64,000 nt of DNA from Pseudooceanicola marinus (GCF_020177265.1 NZ_JAIVMC010000001.1:682001-746000); one strand, 5' to 3'; positions 53,769-62,023 are shown, numbered from the stretch's first letter. The notes: generated by a model from the sequence alone, not told the origin. Numbers and translations: made by a program.

Positions 53769-54392
53769 TCAGCGGTTGCGCTGGCCGCGCGACAGCGCCC
53801 GGCCCATCTGTGCGGCGATCTGGCTCTGGGACCGGCGGAAGCCCTCGACATCCGGGGTGGTCACGTTGATCACCACGTTCACCGGGCGCCCGCCACCTTC
53901 CATCCGCACGCCGAGCGACCCGTCAGTTCCGCGCGACAGCGGCATGATCGCCTCCGGCCCCGCCTCGCCCATCAGGCCGGTGGCCCCGCGCATTGGGAAA
54001 TAGGTGGGGGAAGAAACGACGCCGCCCTTCGCAAAGGGCAGCACGCCCTGCACCAGACTGCCGACCCCCTGGGCGATCATTCCCCCGAAGTGGTCCGTGA
54101 CCGGTTTCACAGCCGCCGAATAGGCCGCATTCGACATCGACATGGCGACGGTCCGCATGGCGTCCGATAGCTTCATCCCGTCGAACAGCACGCCGTCCAG
54201 CGCCCGGCGCAGCCCCCGGCTGAGGCCCCGCTCCAGGGTCTGCACATCCTTGCCGGTCTCGGCCAGGGCGGCACGCATCCGGCGCAGCTCACTGTCGAAC
54301 CCGGCCGCCATGTCGGCGGCACCGCCCAGGCTGTCGTCCAGACTGTCCACCTGCGCCTGCAGCGCCTCCAGTCCGTTCAGTTGATCACTCAT
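53769..54392 (-). CDS. g11: GTA tail tape-measure protein (RcGTA g11)
   Basis: A 207-residue tape measure, very short compared with siphophages and consistent with the short GTA tail. Heptad-rich helix 1-75 (LEALQAQVDSLDDSLGGAADM), a hydrophobic central part, then the tape-measure C-terminus FAKGGVVSSPTYFPM and GLMGEAGPEAIMPLSRG (about 133-165). ATG overlaps the g10.1 stop by 8 bp. Confidence 0.92.
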   Translation of the reverse strand: MSDQLNGLEALQAQVDSLDDSLGGAADMAAGFDSELRRMRAALAETGKDVQTLERGLSRGLRRALDGVLFDGMKLSDAMRTVAMSMSNAAYSAAVKPVTDHFGGMIAQGVGSLVQGVLPFAKGGVVSSPTYFPMRGATGLMGEAGPEAIMPLSRGTDGSLGVRMEGGGRPVNVVINVTTPDVEGFRRSQSQIAAQMGRALSRGQRNR

Positions 54393-54603
54393 CTCGCTCT
54401 CCCTTGCCCATGGCGGACGTGCCATCCGGATAGGCGGCCAGCAATTCGTCCAGACGCGACCGGCCCAAGGCTGCGGCCGCCCCTTGCCGCTCTCCCAGCA
54501 TCAGGCGCAACTCGGCAGGCGTCAGTGCCCAGAACTCTGCCGGGCGCAGACCCAGGCCGCGCAGACCGGCCTGCATCAAGGCGGGCCAGTCCAACCCGCT
54601 CAC
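54385..54603 (-). CDS. g10.1: GTA tail assembly chaperone-type protein (RcGTA g10.1)
   Basis: A 72-residue protein of the small phage tail assembly chaperone family (TAC_6 type), with WPALMQAGLRGLGLRPAEFWALTPAEL matching the family core. Overlaps g10 by 4 bp and g11 by 8 bp. Small size and position, rather than motifs alone, support the call. Confidence 0.85.
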   Translation of the reverse strand: MSGLDWPALMQAGLRGLGLRPAEFWALTPAELRLMLGERQGAAAALGRSRLDELLAAYPDGTSAMGKGERDE

Positions 54604-54923
54604 CCCGCGCCCTCCGGCAGGGCAAAGGCACGGGCCATCAGTTCGGCCGCCTTGCGCGCGGCCTGCATCGGCCCGCCCTCGATCTCGGCCTGCATCAGGT
54701 CCTCGGGCCGCCCCTGCCAGCCGCCACCGCGCAGGCCGGCCACAATCAGTGCCAGCACGTCGCGGGTGGAAAAGGCCCCGGCCTCGAACCGCTCCGCCAG
54801 CTCGACCAGACCGCCGGCCTCCAACAGCGTTTCCAGCTCCGCCAGCGCGCCCAGGGTCAGCTTCATCACGTGGCGCTGCCCGTCCAGGATCAGCGCCACT
54901 TCTCCGGCATGAGGATTGGCCAT
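54600..54923 (-). CDS. g10: GTA tail chaperone family protein (RcGTA g10)
   Basis: A 107-residue protein of the GTA TAC family: GEVALILDGQRHVMKLTLGALAELE (about 7-31) and FSTRDVLALIVAGLRGGG (about 51-68). Located between the major tail and tape-measure genes, where tailed phages keep their assembly chaperones. No frameshift site joining it to g10.1 is apparent. Confidence 0.88.
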   Translation of the reverse strand: MANPHAGEVALILDGQRHVMKLTLGALAELETLLEAGGLVELAERFEAGAFSTRDVLALIVAGLRGGGWQGRPEDLMQAEIEGGPMQAARKAAELMARAFALPEGAG

Positions 54924-54924
54924 A

Positions 54925-55341
54925 TCAGAGCGCCTTAAAGTTCAGCGCGCCAGCCGAGGCCATCGACAGCTCGTAGGTCGCCTCGCCATTATGGGCGCCG
55001 GCGTATTCGATTGAGGTCACCTGGAAAGGCCCCTCGATGATGCCGAAATCGGGGATCACCACCTGAAAGTTCGGCGTCTCCCCGTCGAAGAAGATCTGCC
55101 GCGCACGTTCGTCACTGCCCGCGTCCCGGAAGACACCGGATCCGCTCAGGCTCGCAGACCGCACGCCAGCTCCGGCCAGCAACTCGCGCCAGCCGCCCTG
55201 ACTTTCCAGGCTGGTCACATCGACCGTTTCCGCGTTGAAACTCAGCCGCGAGGCGCGCAGCCCCGCCAGCGTCTCGAACAGACCGGCGTCGGTCATGTCC
55301 ACCTTGATCAGAAGGTCCTTGCCATTCTGCGCCACCATCAT
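54925..55341 (-). CDS. g9: GTA major tail tube protein (RcGTA g9)
   Basis: A 138-residue phage tail tube protein (phage_tail_2 type). AQNGKDLLIKVDMTDAGLFETLAGLRASRLSFNAETVDVT opens the fold and the C-terminus ends FQVTSIEYAGAHNGEATYELSMASAG. Two ATGs (55341, 55338) follow GGAG; the first gives five-base spacing and is used. Confidence 0.93.
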   Translation of the reverse strand: MMVAQNGKDLLIKVDMTDAGLFETLAGLRASRLSFNAETVDVTSLESQGGWRELLAGAGVRSASLSGSGVFRDAGSDERARQIFFDGETPNFQVVIPDFGIIEGPFQVTSIEYAGAHNGEATYELSMASAGALNFKAL

Positions 55342-55360
55342 CGTCACTCCGTCGAAAGGG

Positions 55361-55771
55361 TCAGGTATCGTGGACCCGCGCGCGATAGCGCAGGTCGATG
55401 CGGCGCAACTGCCCCGCTTCGTCGCGTCGTGCGCGGGCCTTCAGGAAATGCAGGCCCGCCAGGACGCCGCGCGACAGCGCCGGCAACGGCTGATCCAGCG
55501 CATCGCTGACCGCCGCCGCCACCGCCTTGGCCGTCTGAAACCCCGCCTCCGAGGTGACGACCGAGATCACCAGGTCATGCTGTGCGCCGCCGCCACACAT
55601 GGTGGACCAGTCGCGCGCCTGCTCGGGCCCCAGGGCCACATAGGTTTCGGGGGCCGGGCCGGCGGGCGGCGCGTCGAAGATCGCGTTGCCTACAAGGGTC
55701 GAGAGACCGGGGTCCGCCGTCAGCCGGCTGTAGATCGCTTCCTGCAGCGCAGCGGCCATCGCATAGCTCAT
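55361..55771 (-). CDS. g8: GTA tail terminator/completion protein, DUF3168 (RcGTA g8)
   Basis: A 136-residue DUF3168 protein. ALQEAIYSRLTADPGLSTLVGNAIFDAPPAG (about 8-38) and the RIDLRYRARVHD C-terminus are characteristic. It joins head and tail. ATG 55771 overlaps the g7 stop by 4 bp. Confidence 0.92.
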   Translation of the reverse strand: MSYAMAAALQEAIYSRLTADPGLSTLVGNAIFDAPPAGPAPETYVALGPEQARDWSTMCGGGAQHDLVISVVTSEAGFQTAKAVAAAVSDALDQPLPALSRGVLAGLHFLKARARRDEAGQLRRIDLRYRARVHDT

Positions 55772-56103
55772 GCCAGAACCTCCTCGCGGGCACGGCACAG
55801 CAGGTAGCGGCCCGAGGCATCGCTTTCCTGCACCCCATCGATCAGGTAGATCCGGGCGTCGTCGCGAAATCGCTGACCCGGCTGCGGACGGCTTTCGGCC
55901 CCCTGGGCCGCGCCCCGCACTGTGATCTTCAGGCGCTGCTGATGGCTGGCCAGTCCGGCCCGATCCCGGGCTGCGCCCGATCCCGGCCGCACCTCGGCCC
56001 ACAGCGTGCCCAGGGCTTCCCAGCTGCCGGTGTAGCCGCCGCTGCCATCGGGCTGGCGTACCTCATGTTCCAGCACCAGGGGGCGGGTCAGACGCGGGCT
56101 CAT
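55768..56103 (-). CDS. g7: GTA head-tail joining protein (RcGTA g7)
   Basis: A 111-residue phage head closure/stopper protein. LEHEVRQPDGSGGYTGSWEALGTLWAEVRPGSG (about 11-43) is the standard family pattern. ATG overlaps the g6 stop by 4 bp, continuing the coupled gene chain. Confidence 0.92.
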   Translation of the reverse strand: MSPRLTRPLVLEHEVRQPDGSGGYTGSWEALGTLWAEVRPGSGAARDRAGLASHQQRLKITVRGAAQGAESRPQPGQRFRDDARIYLIDGVQESDASGRYLLCRAREEVLA

Positions 56104-56699
56104 GCGCCACCTCCCAGGCCGATCCGGATCGGTCGGTACCGCTCCAGCAGCGCAGTGACCCCGAAGGGTGTACAGCCTTTGCCAAGCGCCACATCATGCC
56201 GGTACTCATAGTAATGCGCCGCCATCAACAGCACCGCCTGCGCCATGTCCGGCGGGACCGTGCTCCAGCTGCGTGCGGCCCCAGCAGTGACAAGAACTTC
56301 CGCGCGCCCGCCCTCGGACAGCTTGGGCAAGGCGCCAGTCACGGCACGCAGGCGAGGTTGCAAAGGATCCGGCTGCAGATCGTAATCCTCCTGCGCCTCC
56401 ACCGTCTCGCCCCCTGCCGCGTCGATTAGCGTGACGCTATCCACCGAGACCACCGGCGCGATCGGGAACGGCTGTCCGTCGGGATGGCTCCAGGCGTGGA
56501 CGATCCAGCGAAACTGGCGCTGGAAGATCACCTGCCCGGTGCGTCCCTCGATCGCCGACAGCGCCGCGCGCAGATACCCCTCCAGGATACCGTCCTGCGC
56601 GGTGTCCTCGGCGAACCCGCTGCCCAGATGCAGATGCTGTTTCAGCGGCGTGATCGGAAGCAGATCCGCATCCACCTGGCTGACTTCAATCAAGATCAT
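56100..56699 (-). CDS. g6: GTA head-tail connector/adaptor (RcGTA g6)
   Basis: A 199-residue connector protein of the HK97 gp6-like family: LKQHLHLGSGFAEDTAQDGILEGYLRAALSAIEGRTG (about 19-55) and the C-terminal helix PDMAQAVLLMAAHYYEYRHD (about 156-175). It sits under the portal. A 167-bp gap separates it from the capsid gene and contains a perfect hairpin just behind the capsid stop. Confidence 0.92.
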   Translation of the reverse strand: MILIEVSQVDADLLPITPLKQHLHLGSGFAEDTAQDGILEGYLRAALSAIEGRTGQVIFQRQFRWIVHAWSHPDGQPFPIAPVVSVDSVTLIDAAGGETVEAQEDYDLQPDPLQPRLRAVTGALPKLSEGGRAEVLVTAGAARSWSTVPPDMAQAVLLMAAHYYEYRHDVALGKGCTPFGVTALLERYRPIRIGLGGGA

Positions 56700-56829
56700 G
56701 GTCGTACTCCGATACCCGGAACCTGCGCCCCAGCCGTTCACGGCGGGGCTGATACCCTCGACGCGTGCCTCCGAACGCTGCTCGGACGGAGGGAGCTGCT
56801 GGACAGCGCCGAAAGAGACACGCGCCCGA

Positions 56830-56851
56830 CAGGGCCGGTCACCCGGCCCTG
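56830..56851 (-). promoter_or_regulatory. Hairpin behind the capsid gene
   Basis: A perfect 9-bp stem CAGGGCCGG / CCGGCCCTG with a four-base loop lies 16 bp after the capsid stop codon on the - strand. It has no T-run, so it more likely stabilises or punctuates the capsid message than terminates it. Confidence 0.55.
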
Positions 56852-56866
56852 CCGATCCGTCACGCC

Positions 56867-58048
56867 TCAGGAAGTGGCGAACTTCAGCAGCTTGATCGCG
56901 GCGAAGTCACTGACGTCCCCGCCGACGCGCTTGGTCGCATAGAACAGCACGTGGGGCTTGGCGCTGAACGGGTCGCGCAGCACACGCAGGTCGGGGCGCT
57001 CCGCCACGGTGTAGCCGGCGCGGAAGTCCCCAAAGGCGATGGAATAGCTGCCGCCGGCGATGTCGGGCATGTCCTCAGCGATCAGCACCGGATAGCCCAT
57101 CAGGCGCGCGGGTTCCCCGGCCGACAGCCCGTCCGACCATAGGAAGCGACCGTCGAGATCCTTCAGCTTGCGCACAGCGCCCGCGGTCTTCGAGTTCATC
57201 ACGAAGGTCCCGTTGGCGCGGTAGCGGGCGCCCAGGGAATAGACCAGGTCAACGATCGCATCGGCCGGGTTGGTCGCGTCGAAATCACCCGAGGTACCGG
57301 TGACCACGTAGCCCAGGTTGCCCCAGGACCAGCTGTCCTCGGCCACCTTCGTCTGGGTCAGGAAGCCGGTCGGCTTGTCGGTGCCATCGCCGTTGATGAA
57401 GGCGTCGGCCTCGGCGCGGGCGAACTTGTCGCTGATGCGCTCGGCCAGCCAGCCTTCGACGTCGAAGGCGCTGTCATCCAGCAGCCGCTGACTTGCCTTA
57501 GGCAGGGCCGACAGCTCGAACAGCTCGATCGAAATGCGATCGACGCCCGGCGTCGTGGTCTCGGTCACGCTGGTTTCGTCGTTCCAGCCGGCGCCCATGT
57601 CCGTGGTGTCGACCAGAACATCGTAGGAGGTGGCATTCACATGCACCACGTTGGCGACTTGGCGGATCGACGCCGCGCCCAGCAGGGACGAGCTGATCTT
57701 GTCCGAGGTCTGCGGATCCAGCAGGTAGCCACCGTCACCGGTGACGGCCAGCGCCTTGCCCTCGAGTTCCAGGCCGCGCAGGCCGTCGTCGTCGCCGGTC
57801 CGCAGGTAGGCACCGATGGCCTTCTGATGCGGGGCCTCGGTCTCGGCAGCAGAGGCAAGCGCCGGACGCGCCGCGGTCAGGGATTTGCGATCAAGCATGG
57901 TCAGTCGGCTTTCCTGTTGTTGAAGTCGTGCATCAATATCGGAACGGAAGCCCTTGAACTCCCGCATGAAATCCGAAACTGCGGATTTCACCTCAGCCAC
58001 CGGGGAGAGGCACTCCCCGGTCCGAGGACTGGTCTCGGTATTCCCCAT
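56867..58048 (-). CDS. g5: GTA major capsid protein, HK97 fold (RcGTA g5)
   Basis: A 393-residue HK97-family capsid precursor. Residues about 10-100 are a charged coiled-coil delta domain removed by the g4 protease; the mature shell protein follows (DGGYLLDPQTSDKISSSLLGAASIRQVA, about 106-133; YVVTGTSGDFDATNPADAIVDLVYSLG; ERPDLRVLRDPFSAKPHVLFYATKRVGGDV near the end). Three consecutive ATGs (58054, 58051, 58048) follow GGAGGAG; the third has six-base spacing and is used. Confidence 0.95.
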   Translation of the reverse strand: MGNTETSPRTGECLSPVAEVKSAVSDFMREFKGFRSDIDARLQQQESRLTMLDRKSLTAARPALASAAETEAPHQKAIGAYLRTGDDDGLRGLELEGKALAVTGDGGYLLDPQTSDKISSSLLGAASIRQVANVVHVNATSYDVLVDTTDMGAGWNDETSVTETTTPGVDRISIELFELSALPKASQRLLDDSAFDVEGWLAERISDKFARAEADAFINGDGTDKPTGFLTQTKVAEDSWSWGNLGYVVTGTSGDFDATNPADAIVDLVYSLGARYRANGTFVMNSKTAGAVRKLKDLDGRFLWSDGLSAGEPARLMGYPVLIAEDMPDIAGGSYSIAFGDFRAGYTVAERPDLRVLRDPFSAKPHVLFYATKRVGGDVSDFAAIKLLKFATS

Positions 58049-58082
58049 CATCATCTCCTCCGATGGATCGTGGGAGAGCGCC

Positions 58083-58646
58083 TCAGCACTCGCCCAATTC
58101 GGTGCCCGCGGCCCGGAAGGCCGCCGCCACTTCACGCAGGGCATTGTCGGTCGGGGTGTCCCCCTTGGCCGCGACCCGCGCACTGGGCAGCATCGGGAAG
58201 GTCACCAGGGACACCTCCCAAAGCTCCAGTTCCGTCAGGAGCCTGCGGCCCCCCTCGTCCTTCGCGGCCCGCTTGGTGCGATAGCCGATGGACAACCCGT
58301 CGATGGCACCGGCGCGCACCAGGGCGGCGGCCTCCCGGCCCTTCGCCACGCTGTCCAGAAGACGTCCCTTCACCCACAGGCCGGTTTCGTCCTCGCGGAT
58401 TTCGTCCCAGACGCCGATCGGCTGGGCCGGGTCGTGCTGCCACAGCATCTTCACCCGCCGCCCCTCTGCCGCGATCCGTGACAGAGAGCCCGCATAGGCG
58501 CCCTTGGCCACCACGTCACCGCCCTGGTCACAGGTGCCGAACCGCGAGGCGTAGCCCTCGATCTGCAGCCCGTCCGCATCCACCACCAGCTCGGCGTCGA
58601 AACGGTGGAACTTGCACTCCAGCCCAGTAAGCTCCTGAATATCCAT
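58083..58646 (-). CDS. g4: GTA prohead protease (RcGTA g4)
   Basis: A 187-residue HK97-type serine protease that trims the capsid. EGYASRFGTCDQGGDVVAKGAYAGSL (about 29-54), VKMLWQHDPAQPIGVWDEI (His about 70), GAIDGLSIGYRTKRA (Ser about 116) and LWEVSLVTFPMLPSARV (Glu about 141) carry the catalytic residues. ATG 58646 follows GGAGAG. Confidence 0.94.
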   Translation of the reverse strand: MDIQELTGLECKFHRFDAELVVDADGLQIEGYASRFGTCDQGGDVVAKGAYAGSLSRIAAEGRRVKMLWQHDPAQPIGVWDEIREDETGLWVKGRLLDSVAKGREAAALVRAGAIDGLSIGYRTKRAAKDEGGRRLLTELELWEVSLVTFPMLPSARVAAKGDTPTDNALREVAAAFRAAGTELGEC

Positions 58647-58669
58647 CACTCTCTCCATCCCGCGCCGCA

Positions 58670-58912
58670 TCACGGCAGCTGTTCGATGATTGACTGGAAG
58701 GCCTGAGCCAGGATCACGCCGACGATGCCGAAGACGGTCAGCCACAGGCGTTTTTCCAGCCGTTCCAGCAATTGCTCCAACCGTTCGATCCGGCCGTGGA
58801 GCCCCTCGATCTGCATCCGCGACAGGCGTTCATGCGCCTCCAGCCGCAGCGAGGGACCACACTCGAAGGCCTCGTAGCCGCCCGCACGCCGCGGATCGCG
58901 GGCCTCACTCAT
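58670..58912 (-). CDS. g3.5: Small GTA membrane protein (RcGTA g3.5)
   Basis: An 80-residue protein with an acidic/basic N-terminus (RRAGGYEAFECGPSLRLEAHERLSRMQ), a coiled-coil region (HGRIERLEQLLERLEKRLW) and one C-terminal hydrophobic helix (LTVFGIVGVILAQAFQSII). It overlaps the portal stop by 8 bp. Same position as g3.5 of RcGTA. The hydrophobic end could be a membrane anchor; no enzymatic function is evident. Confidence 0.85.
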   Translation of the reverse strand: MSEARDPRRAGGYEAFECGPSLRLEAHERLSRMQIEGLHGRIERLEQLLERLEKRLWLTVFGIVGVILAQAFQSIIEQLP

Positions 58913-60095
58913 CGCCAGCGTCCTCGACCGGCAGCCCAAGCAGGGCGCGTTTTTCGGCCCGCGTCAGGAAGTCGGCATTGGCCACCCGGTTCCATTGCGC
59001 ATCCCGCTCGGCCGCCAGGGCCGGGACGTGGTCCAGATCGGGACCCAGCCGCAGATCCTCCCCGCTGAACCGCTCCAGCCACTCGCCGATCGCGGCGGTG
59101 ACGCGGGTTGCCAAGGGCAGCACCGTCAGCCGGTAGAAGGCCCGATGCGCCTCCTGATAGTTGGCATAGGTCGCCTCGCCGGGGATCCCCATCAGCATGG
59201 GCGGCACACCGAAGGCCAGGGCGATCTCCCGCGCGGCGGCCTCCTTGGTCTTCTGGAACTCCATGTCGGAGGGGCTGAACCCCATGGGCTTCCAGTCCAG
59301 ACCGCCTTCCAGCAGCATCGGCCGGCCGGCATTGGCGGCGCCCTGATGGTGCATCTCCATCTCGCTGACCAGGCGGTCGTACTGGTCTGCACTCATGACG
59401 CCCTCGCCATCGACGCCGCTGTAGACGATCGCCCCCGAAGGACGCGCGGCATTGTCCAGCAGCGCCTTGGACCAGCGCGAGGCGCTGTTGTGCACGTCGA
59501 CCGCCTGGGCCGCCGCCTGCATCGGCGACAGGCCGTAGTGGTCGTCCTGCGGGTGAAAGCTCTTCAGGTGGCAGATCGGCGACCGCGGCCCGGTCACGTC
59601 GAACCGGTGCTTGCGCCCGCCCACCTGGTACTCAAAGGCCACCGGCCAGCCATCGGCCCCGGGCACAAGGCTCATCCGGTCGGAACGCAGAACATGCAGT
59701 TCCACCGGAGCGCCCTCCTCTGCCGCGACCGCCTCCAGATAGCCGTTGCCCGACAGTAGGATCTGACCGTAGAGGCTTTCCAGCAGCTCGGCCCGCCCCT
59801 GCGCCGGGTTCGGCGCACGCAAGAGCCGCAACACGGGATGTTCCGCATAGCGGCGCTCTGCATCCTGCAGGACCAGCGGCAGGGCAGCGGCGGCCTCGGC
59901 GATCATCTTCACCGCGCGGAACCCCACCGGGTTACCGGCGAACCCGGTGCGGGTCAGCGAGGCCGCATCCCGCGGGCTCCAGGCGACCCGCCCGGCGGAA
60001 TGATAGGCGATCACCCGTCCCGTGGCCGAAGCCTTACGCTCCGGTGCGGCGACCGGGCCTGCGCTGTCGCGACGGAAATAGTCGATGACCCCCAT
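58905..60095 (-). CDS. g3: GTA portal protein (RcGTA g3)
   Basis: A 396-residue HK97-type portal, the dodecameric DNA channel at the capsid vertex. Marks include AGRVAWSPRDAASLTRTGFAGNPVGFRAVKMIAE (about 34-67), LESLYGQILLSGNGYLE (about 102-118), HLKSFHPQDDHYGLSPMQAAAQAVDVH (about 176-202) and the C-terminal LRLGPDLDHVPALAAERDAQW. ATG 60095 is the family start. A 230-bp gap with a terminator separates it from the terminase. Confidence 0.95.
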   Translation of the reverse strand: MGVIDYFRRDSAGPVAAPERKASATGRVIAYHSAGRVAWSPRDAASLTRTGFAGNPVGFRAVKMIAEAAAALPLVLQDAERRYAEHPVLRLLRAPNPAQGRAELLESLYGQILLSGNGYLEAVAAEEGAPVELHVLRSDRMSLVPGADGWPVAFEYQVGGRKHRFDVTGPRSPICHLKSFHPQDDHYGLSPMQAAAQAVDVHNSASRWSKALLDNAARPSGAIVYSGVDGEGVMSADQYDRLVSEMEMHHQGAANAGRPMLLEGGLDWKPMGFSPSDMEFQKTKEAAAREIALAFGVPPMLMGIPGEATYANYQEAHRAFYRLTVLPLATRVTAAIGEWLERFSGEDLRLGPDLDHVPALAAERDAQWNRVANADFLTRAEKRALLGLPVEDAGDE

Positions 60096-60248
60096 GCGTC
60101 TCTCCTTCATTGCCTTGCGGCCGTTGCCTGCCGGGCACCGCATGTCGGCGCTCCGTTGCGAAGAAATCTCTGATCAATTTCTTAAGAAGCGCCTCGGTCA
60201 CCGTGCGCTGCCCCGGCCCTCACCTCTCAACACGCTGTTCCGAAAACG

Positions 60249-60317
60249 AAAAAGGGCGCCGACCCTGCCGGATCGACGCCCCTTTCGCACTTTGCTGCAA
60301 AGCCACGGAGGCTTTGC
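60249..60317 (-). terminator. Hairpins between GTA terminase and portal genes, one terminator-like
   Basis: On the - strand, first GCAAAGCC / GGCTTTGC (60297-60317, five-base loop), then GAAAGGGGCGTCGATCC paired with GGGTCGGCGCCCTTTTTC (60249-60286, with wobbles and one bulge) running into CTTTTTCGTTTTCG. The second is a typical intrinsic terminator. The whole 60096-60325 gap also contains AAGAAAT / ATTTCTT at 60161-60185; no gene is seen. Confidence 0.7.
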
Positions 60318-60325
60318 AAATCACC

Positions 60326-61681
60326 CTAAAGTACACGCAACTGCGGCTTCTTTCGCGGTGCGGCGCTCAGCATCAGCTCATGCAGCGCCCAGACCAGGGC
60401 ATCCAGCCGGTCCGGGCTGCCCAGCCCTTCCCAGCCCTGCCGCGTCATCTGCGCCAGCTGGTCCTCCAGCGCGCCCAGACCACGGACGTGCAAGACGCGC
60501 CCCTGCTCGTAAAGCGCCGCCACGGGCTCTGCCCGGGCGGCCTTGCCCCGCACGGCACGGACCTGCTTCAGCGGCACCAACGGATCGACCTGGCGCACCA
60601 CGGCCTCCACCAGATCGCCACCCTGGTTTACCTCGGCCACGATGCGATCCGCGCCATGGCGTTCCATCGCGGCAATCGCCGCCTCGGCCCATTGCACCGG
60701 ACTGGCGGCCCGCAGGCTGGCATCTTCCAGAACATAGGCCCGCCAATCCTGCACCGGCCCCCGTGCCCGAAGGCCGGCCACCACGATCCCGCATTCGTCT
60801 GACCCGGCGTGTCCCGTCACCGGCGGATCGACCGCCACGACCACCCGGTCCAACTCGGGCACCGCATCAACCTTGGCCGCGGCCAGCATCGCCCCGGTCC
60901 AGAGCGCCCCCTCTGCCTCGCCGATCATCAACCCGTCCAGCTCTTGCCGCCCCATGCGGGTCCCCGCGTAGCGCGCGCGCACCTCCTCCAGGAAACTCTC
61001 AGCCAGGTTGGCTCGGTTGGCCTCCGTCGGCGCATGGGTCGTGACCGTTGACGGGCTGTCCAGCAGCCGCTTCAGCACGCCCACGTTGCGCGGCGTGGTC
61101 GTGACGCACACGCGGGGATCCTCTCCCAGGCGCAGGGCGAACTGCAGCATGTCCCAGGTGGCCTCCGCCCGCTTCCACTTGGCCAGCTCATCAACCCAGG
61201 CGCCATCGAACTGCGGCCCGCGCAGGGCCTCGGGATCACCGGCGGAAAAGGCCATGGCCTCCGCCCCGTTGGGCCAGACCAGCCGGCGGCGGCTGGCCTG
61301 CCACTCGGGCCGGCGGTCAGGTGGCGAGCAGGCCAGGATACCGCTTTCGCCGAAAATCATCACGTCGCGCACCTGGTCGTAGGTTTCCCCCACCAGAGCC
61401 AACCGGCTGCAGCGCCCCGGATCGCCGGGACGCGCCCCCTCGACCTGAGCGCGCACCCATTCCGACCCGGCGCGCGACTTGCCGGCCCCGCGCCCGCCCA
61501 GGATCACCCAGGACCGCCAGGCCCCCTCAGGCGGCAGCTGGTGCGGCATCGCCCAGAACTCGAACAAAAAAGGGAGAGCACGAAGCTCTCCCTCATCAAG
61601 GTCATCCAGGAACCGTTTCTGTACATCCGCATCTGCGGAGGCGATCCAGGCGGCACCCGATCGAAGCCCTTGCGGCATCGA
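60326..61681 (-). CDS. g2: GTA terminase large subunit (RcGTA g2)
   Basis: A 451-residue packaging ATPase-nuclease. Walker A is SWVILGGRGAGKSRAGSEW (about 55-73), Walker B is in FDGAWVDELAKWKR (about 143-156), and nuclease acidic residues appear in VVVAVDPPVTG (Asp about 296), IVAEVNQGGDLVE and SPDRLDALVWALHEL near the end. It packages host DNA by headful in GTAs. The start is uncertain: ATG 61681 gives the usual short N-terminus, ATGs at 61714 and 61732 are in frame, the last with GGAGG upstream. All overlap g1. Confidence 0.94.
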   Translation of the reverse strand, partial: SMPQGLRSGAAWIASADADVQKRFLDDLDEGELRALPFLFEFWAMPHQLPPEGAWRSWVILGGRGAGKSRAGSEWVRAQVEGARPGDPGRCSRLALVGETYDQVRDVMIFGESGILACSPPDRRPEWQASRRRLVWPNGAEAMAFSAGDPEALRGPQFDGAWVDELAKWKRAEATWDMLQFALRLGEDPRVCVTTTPRNVGVLKRLLDSPSTVTTHAPTEANRANLAESFLEEVRARYAGTRMGRQELDGLMIGEAEGALWTGAMLAAAKVDAVPELDRVVVAVDPPVTGHAGSDECGIVVAGLRARGPVQDWRAYVLEDASLRAASPVQWAEAAIAAMERHGADRIVAEVNQGGDLVEAVVRQVDPLVPLKQVRAVRGKAARAEPVAALYEQGRVLHVRGLGALEDQLAQMTRQGWEGLGSPDRLDALVWALHELMLSAAPRKKPQLRVL

Positions 61682-61937
61682 GGTCGATCTCGTCTCCCCC
61701 GCTCCCTGTCCCATTCCGCTGTCGTACTCCATCGAGCTTTGCCTCCATCTCCAATACAAACCGGACCCAGCTCCGGATTTCCGTACACATCCGGGTGGCG
61801 TCCTTGACGCCGTCGACCTCTCCCGCGCGCACCCTGTCCTGCACACGTTCCAGATCTGCCGAGATGTCGCGCATTTGCCGTTCGACCGTCTCGACAGCGT
61901 CCCGCAGCCGAGCTTCTTGTTTTGCGATATTGTCCAT
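61602..61937 (-). CDS. g1: GTA small terminase-like protein (RcGTA g1)
   Basis: A 111-residue mostly helical protein, first gene of the cluster. AKQEARLRDAVETVERQMRDISADLERVQDRVRAGEV (about 5-41) is a long coiled coil and the basic Arg/Cys-rich C-terminus (IGCRLDRLRRCGC) would contact terminase or DNA. RcGTA g1 has been described as the small terminase subunit. The ATG 61937 fits; the frame stays open to 62078 through the leader terminator, which I regard as chance. It overlaps the terminase by at least 80 bp in another frame. Confidence 0.85.
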   Translation of the reverse strand: MDNIAKQEARLRDAVETVERQMRDISADLERVQDRVRAGEVDGVKDATRMCTEIRSWVRFVLEMEAKLDGVRQRNGTGSGGDEIDLDAARASIGCRLDRLRRCGCTETVPG

Positions 61938-61990
61938 CGTCTGTTCTTTGCCTCGCGCATTATCGTTGTCCCCCCGACACGAGCCGCACG

Positions 61991-62023
61991 AAAAAACGGC
62001 CCTGGGGATGACCCCGGGCCGTT
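61991..62023 (-). terminator. Intrinsic terminator in the GTA leader
   Basis: On the - strand AACGGCCCGGGG (62023-62012) and CCCCAGGGCCGTT (62007-61995) form a 12-bp stem with one bulge and a four-base loop, followed by TTTTTT. It lies 54 bp upstream of g1 and downstream of the predicted promoter at 62050-62078. Confidence 0.85.

Noticed and set aside
47857-61937. Cluster as an ordinary prophage
   Set aside because: No integrase, repressor, replication, holin or attachment site is present and gene content and order follow RcGTA exactly.
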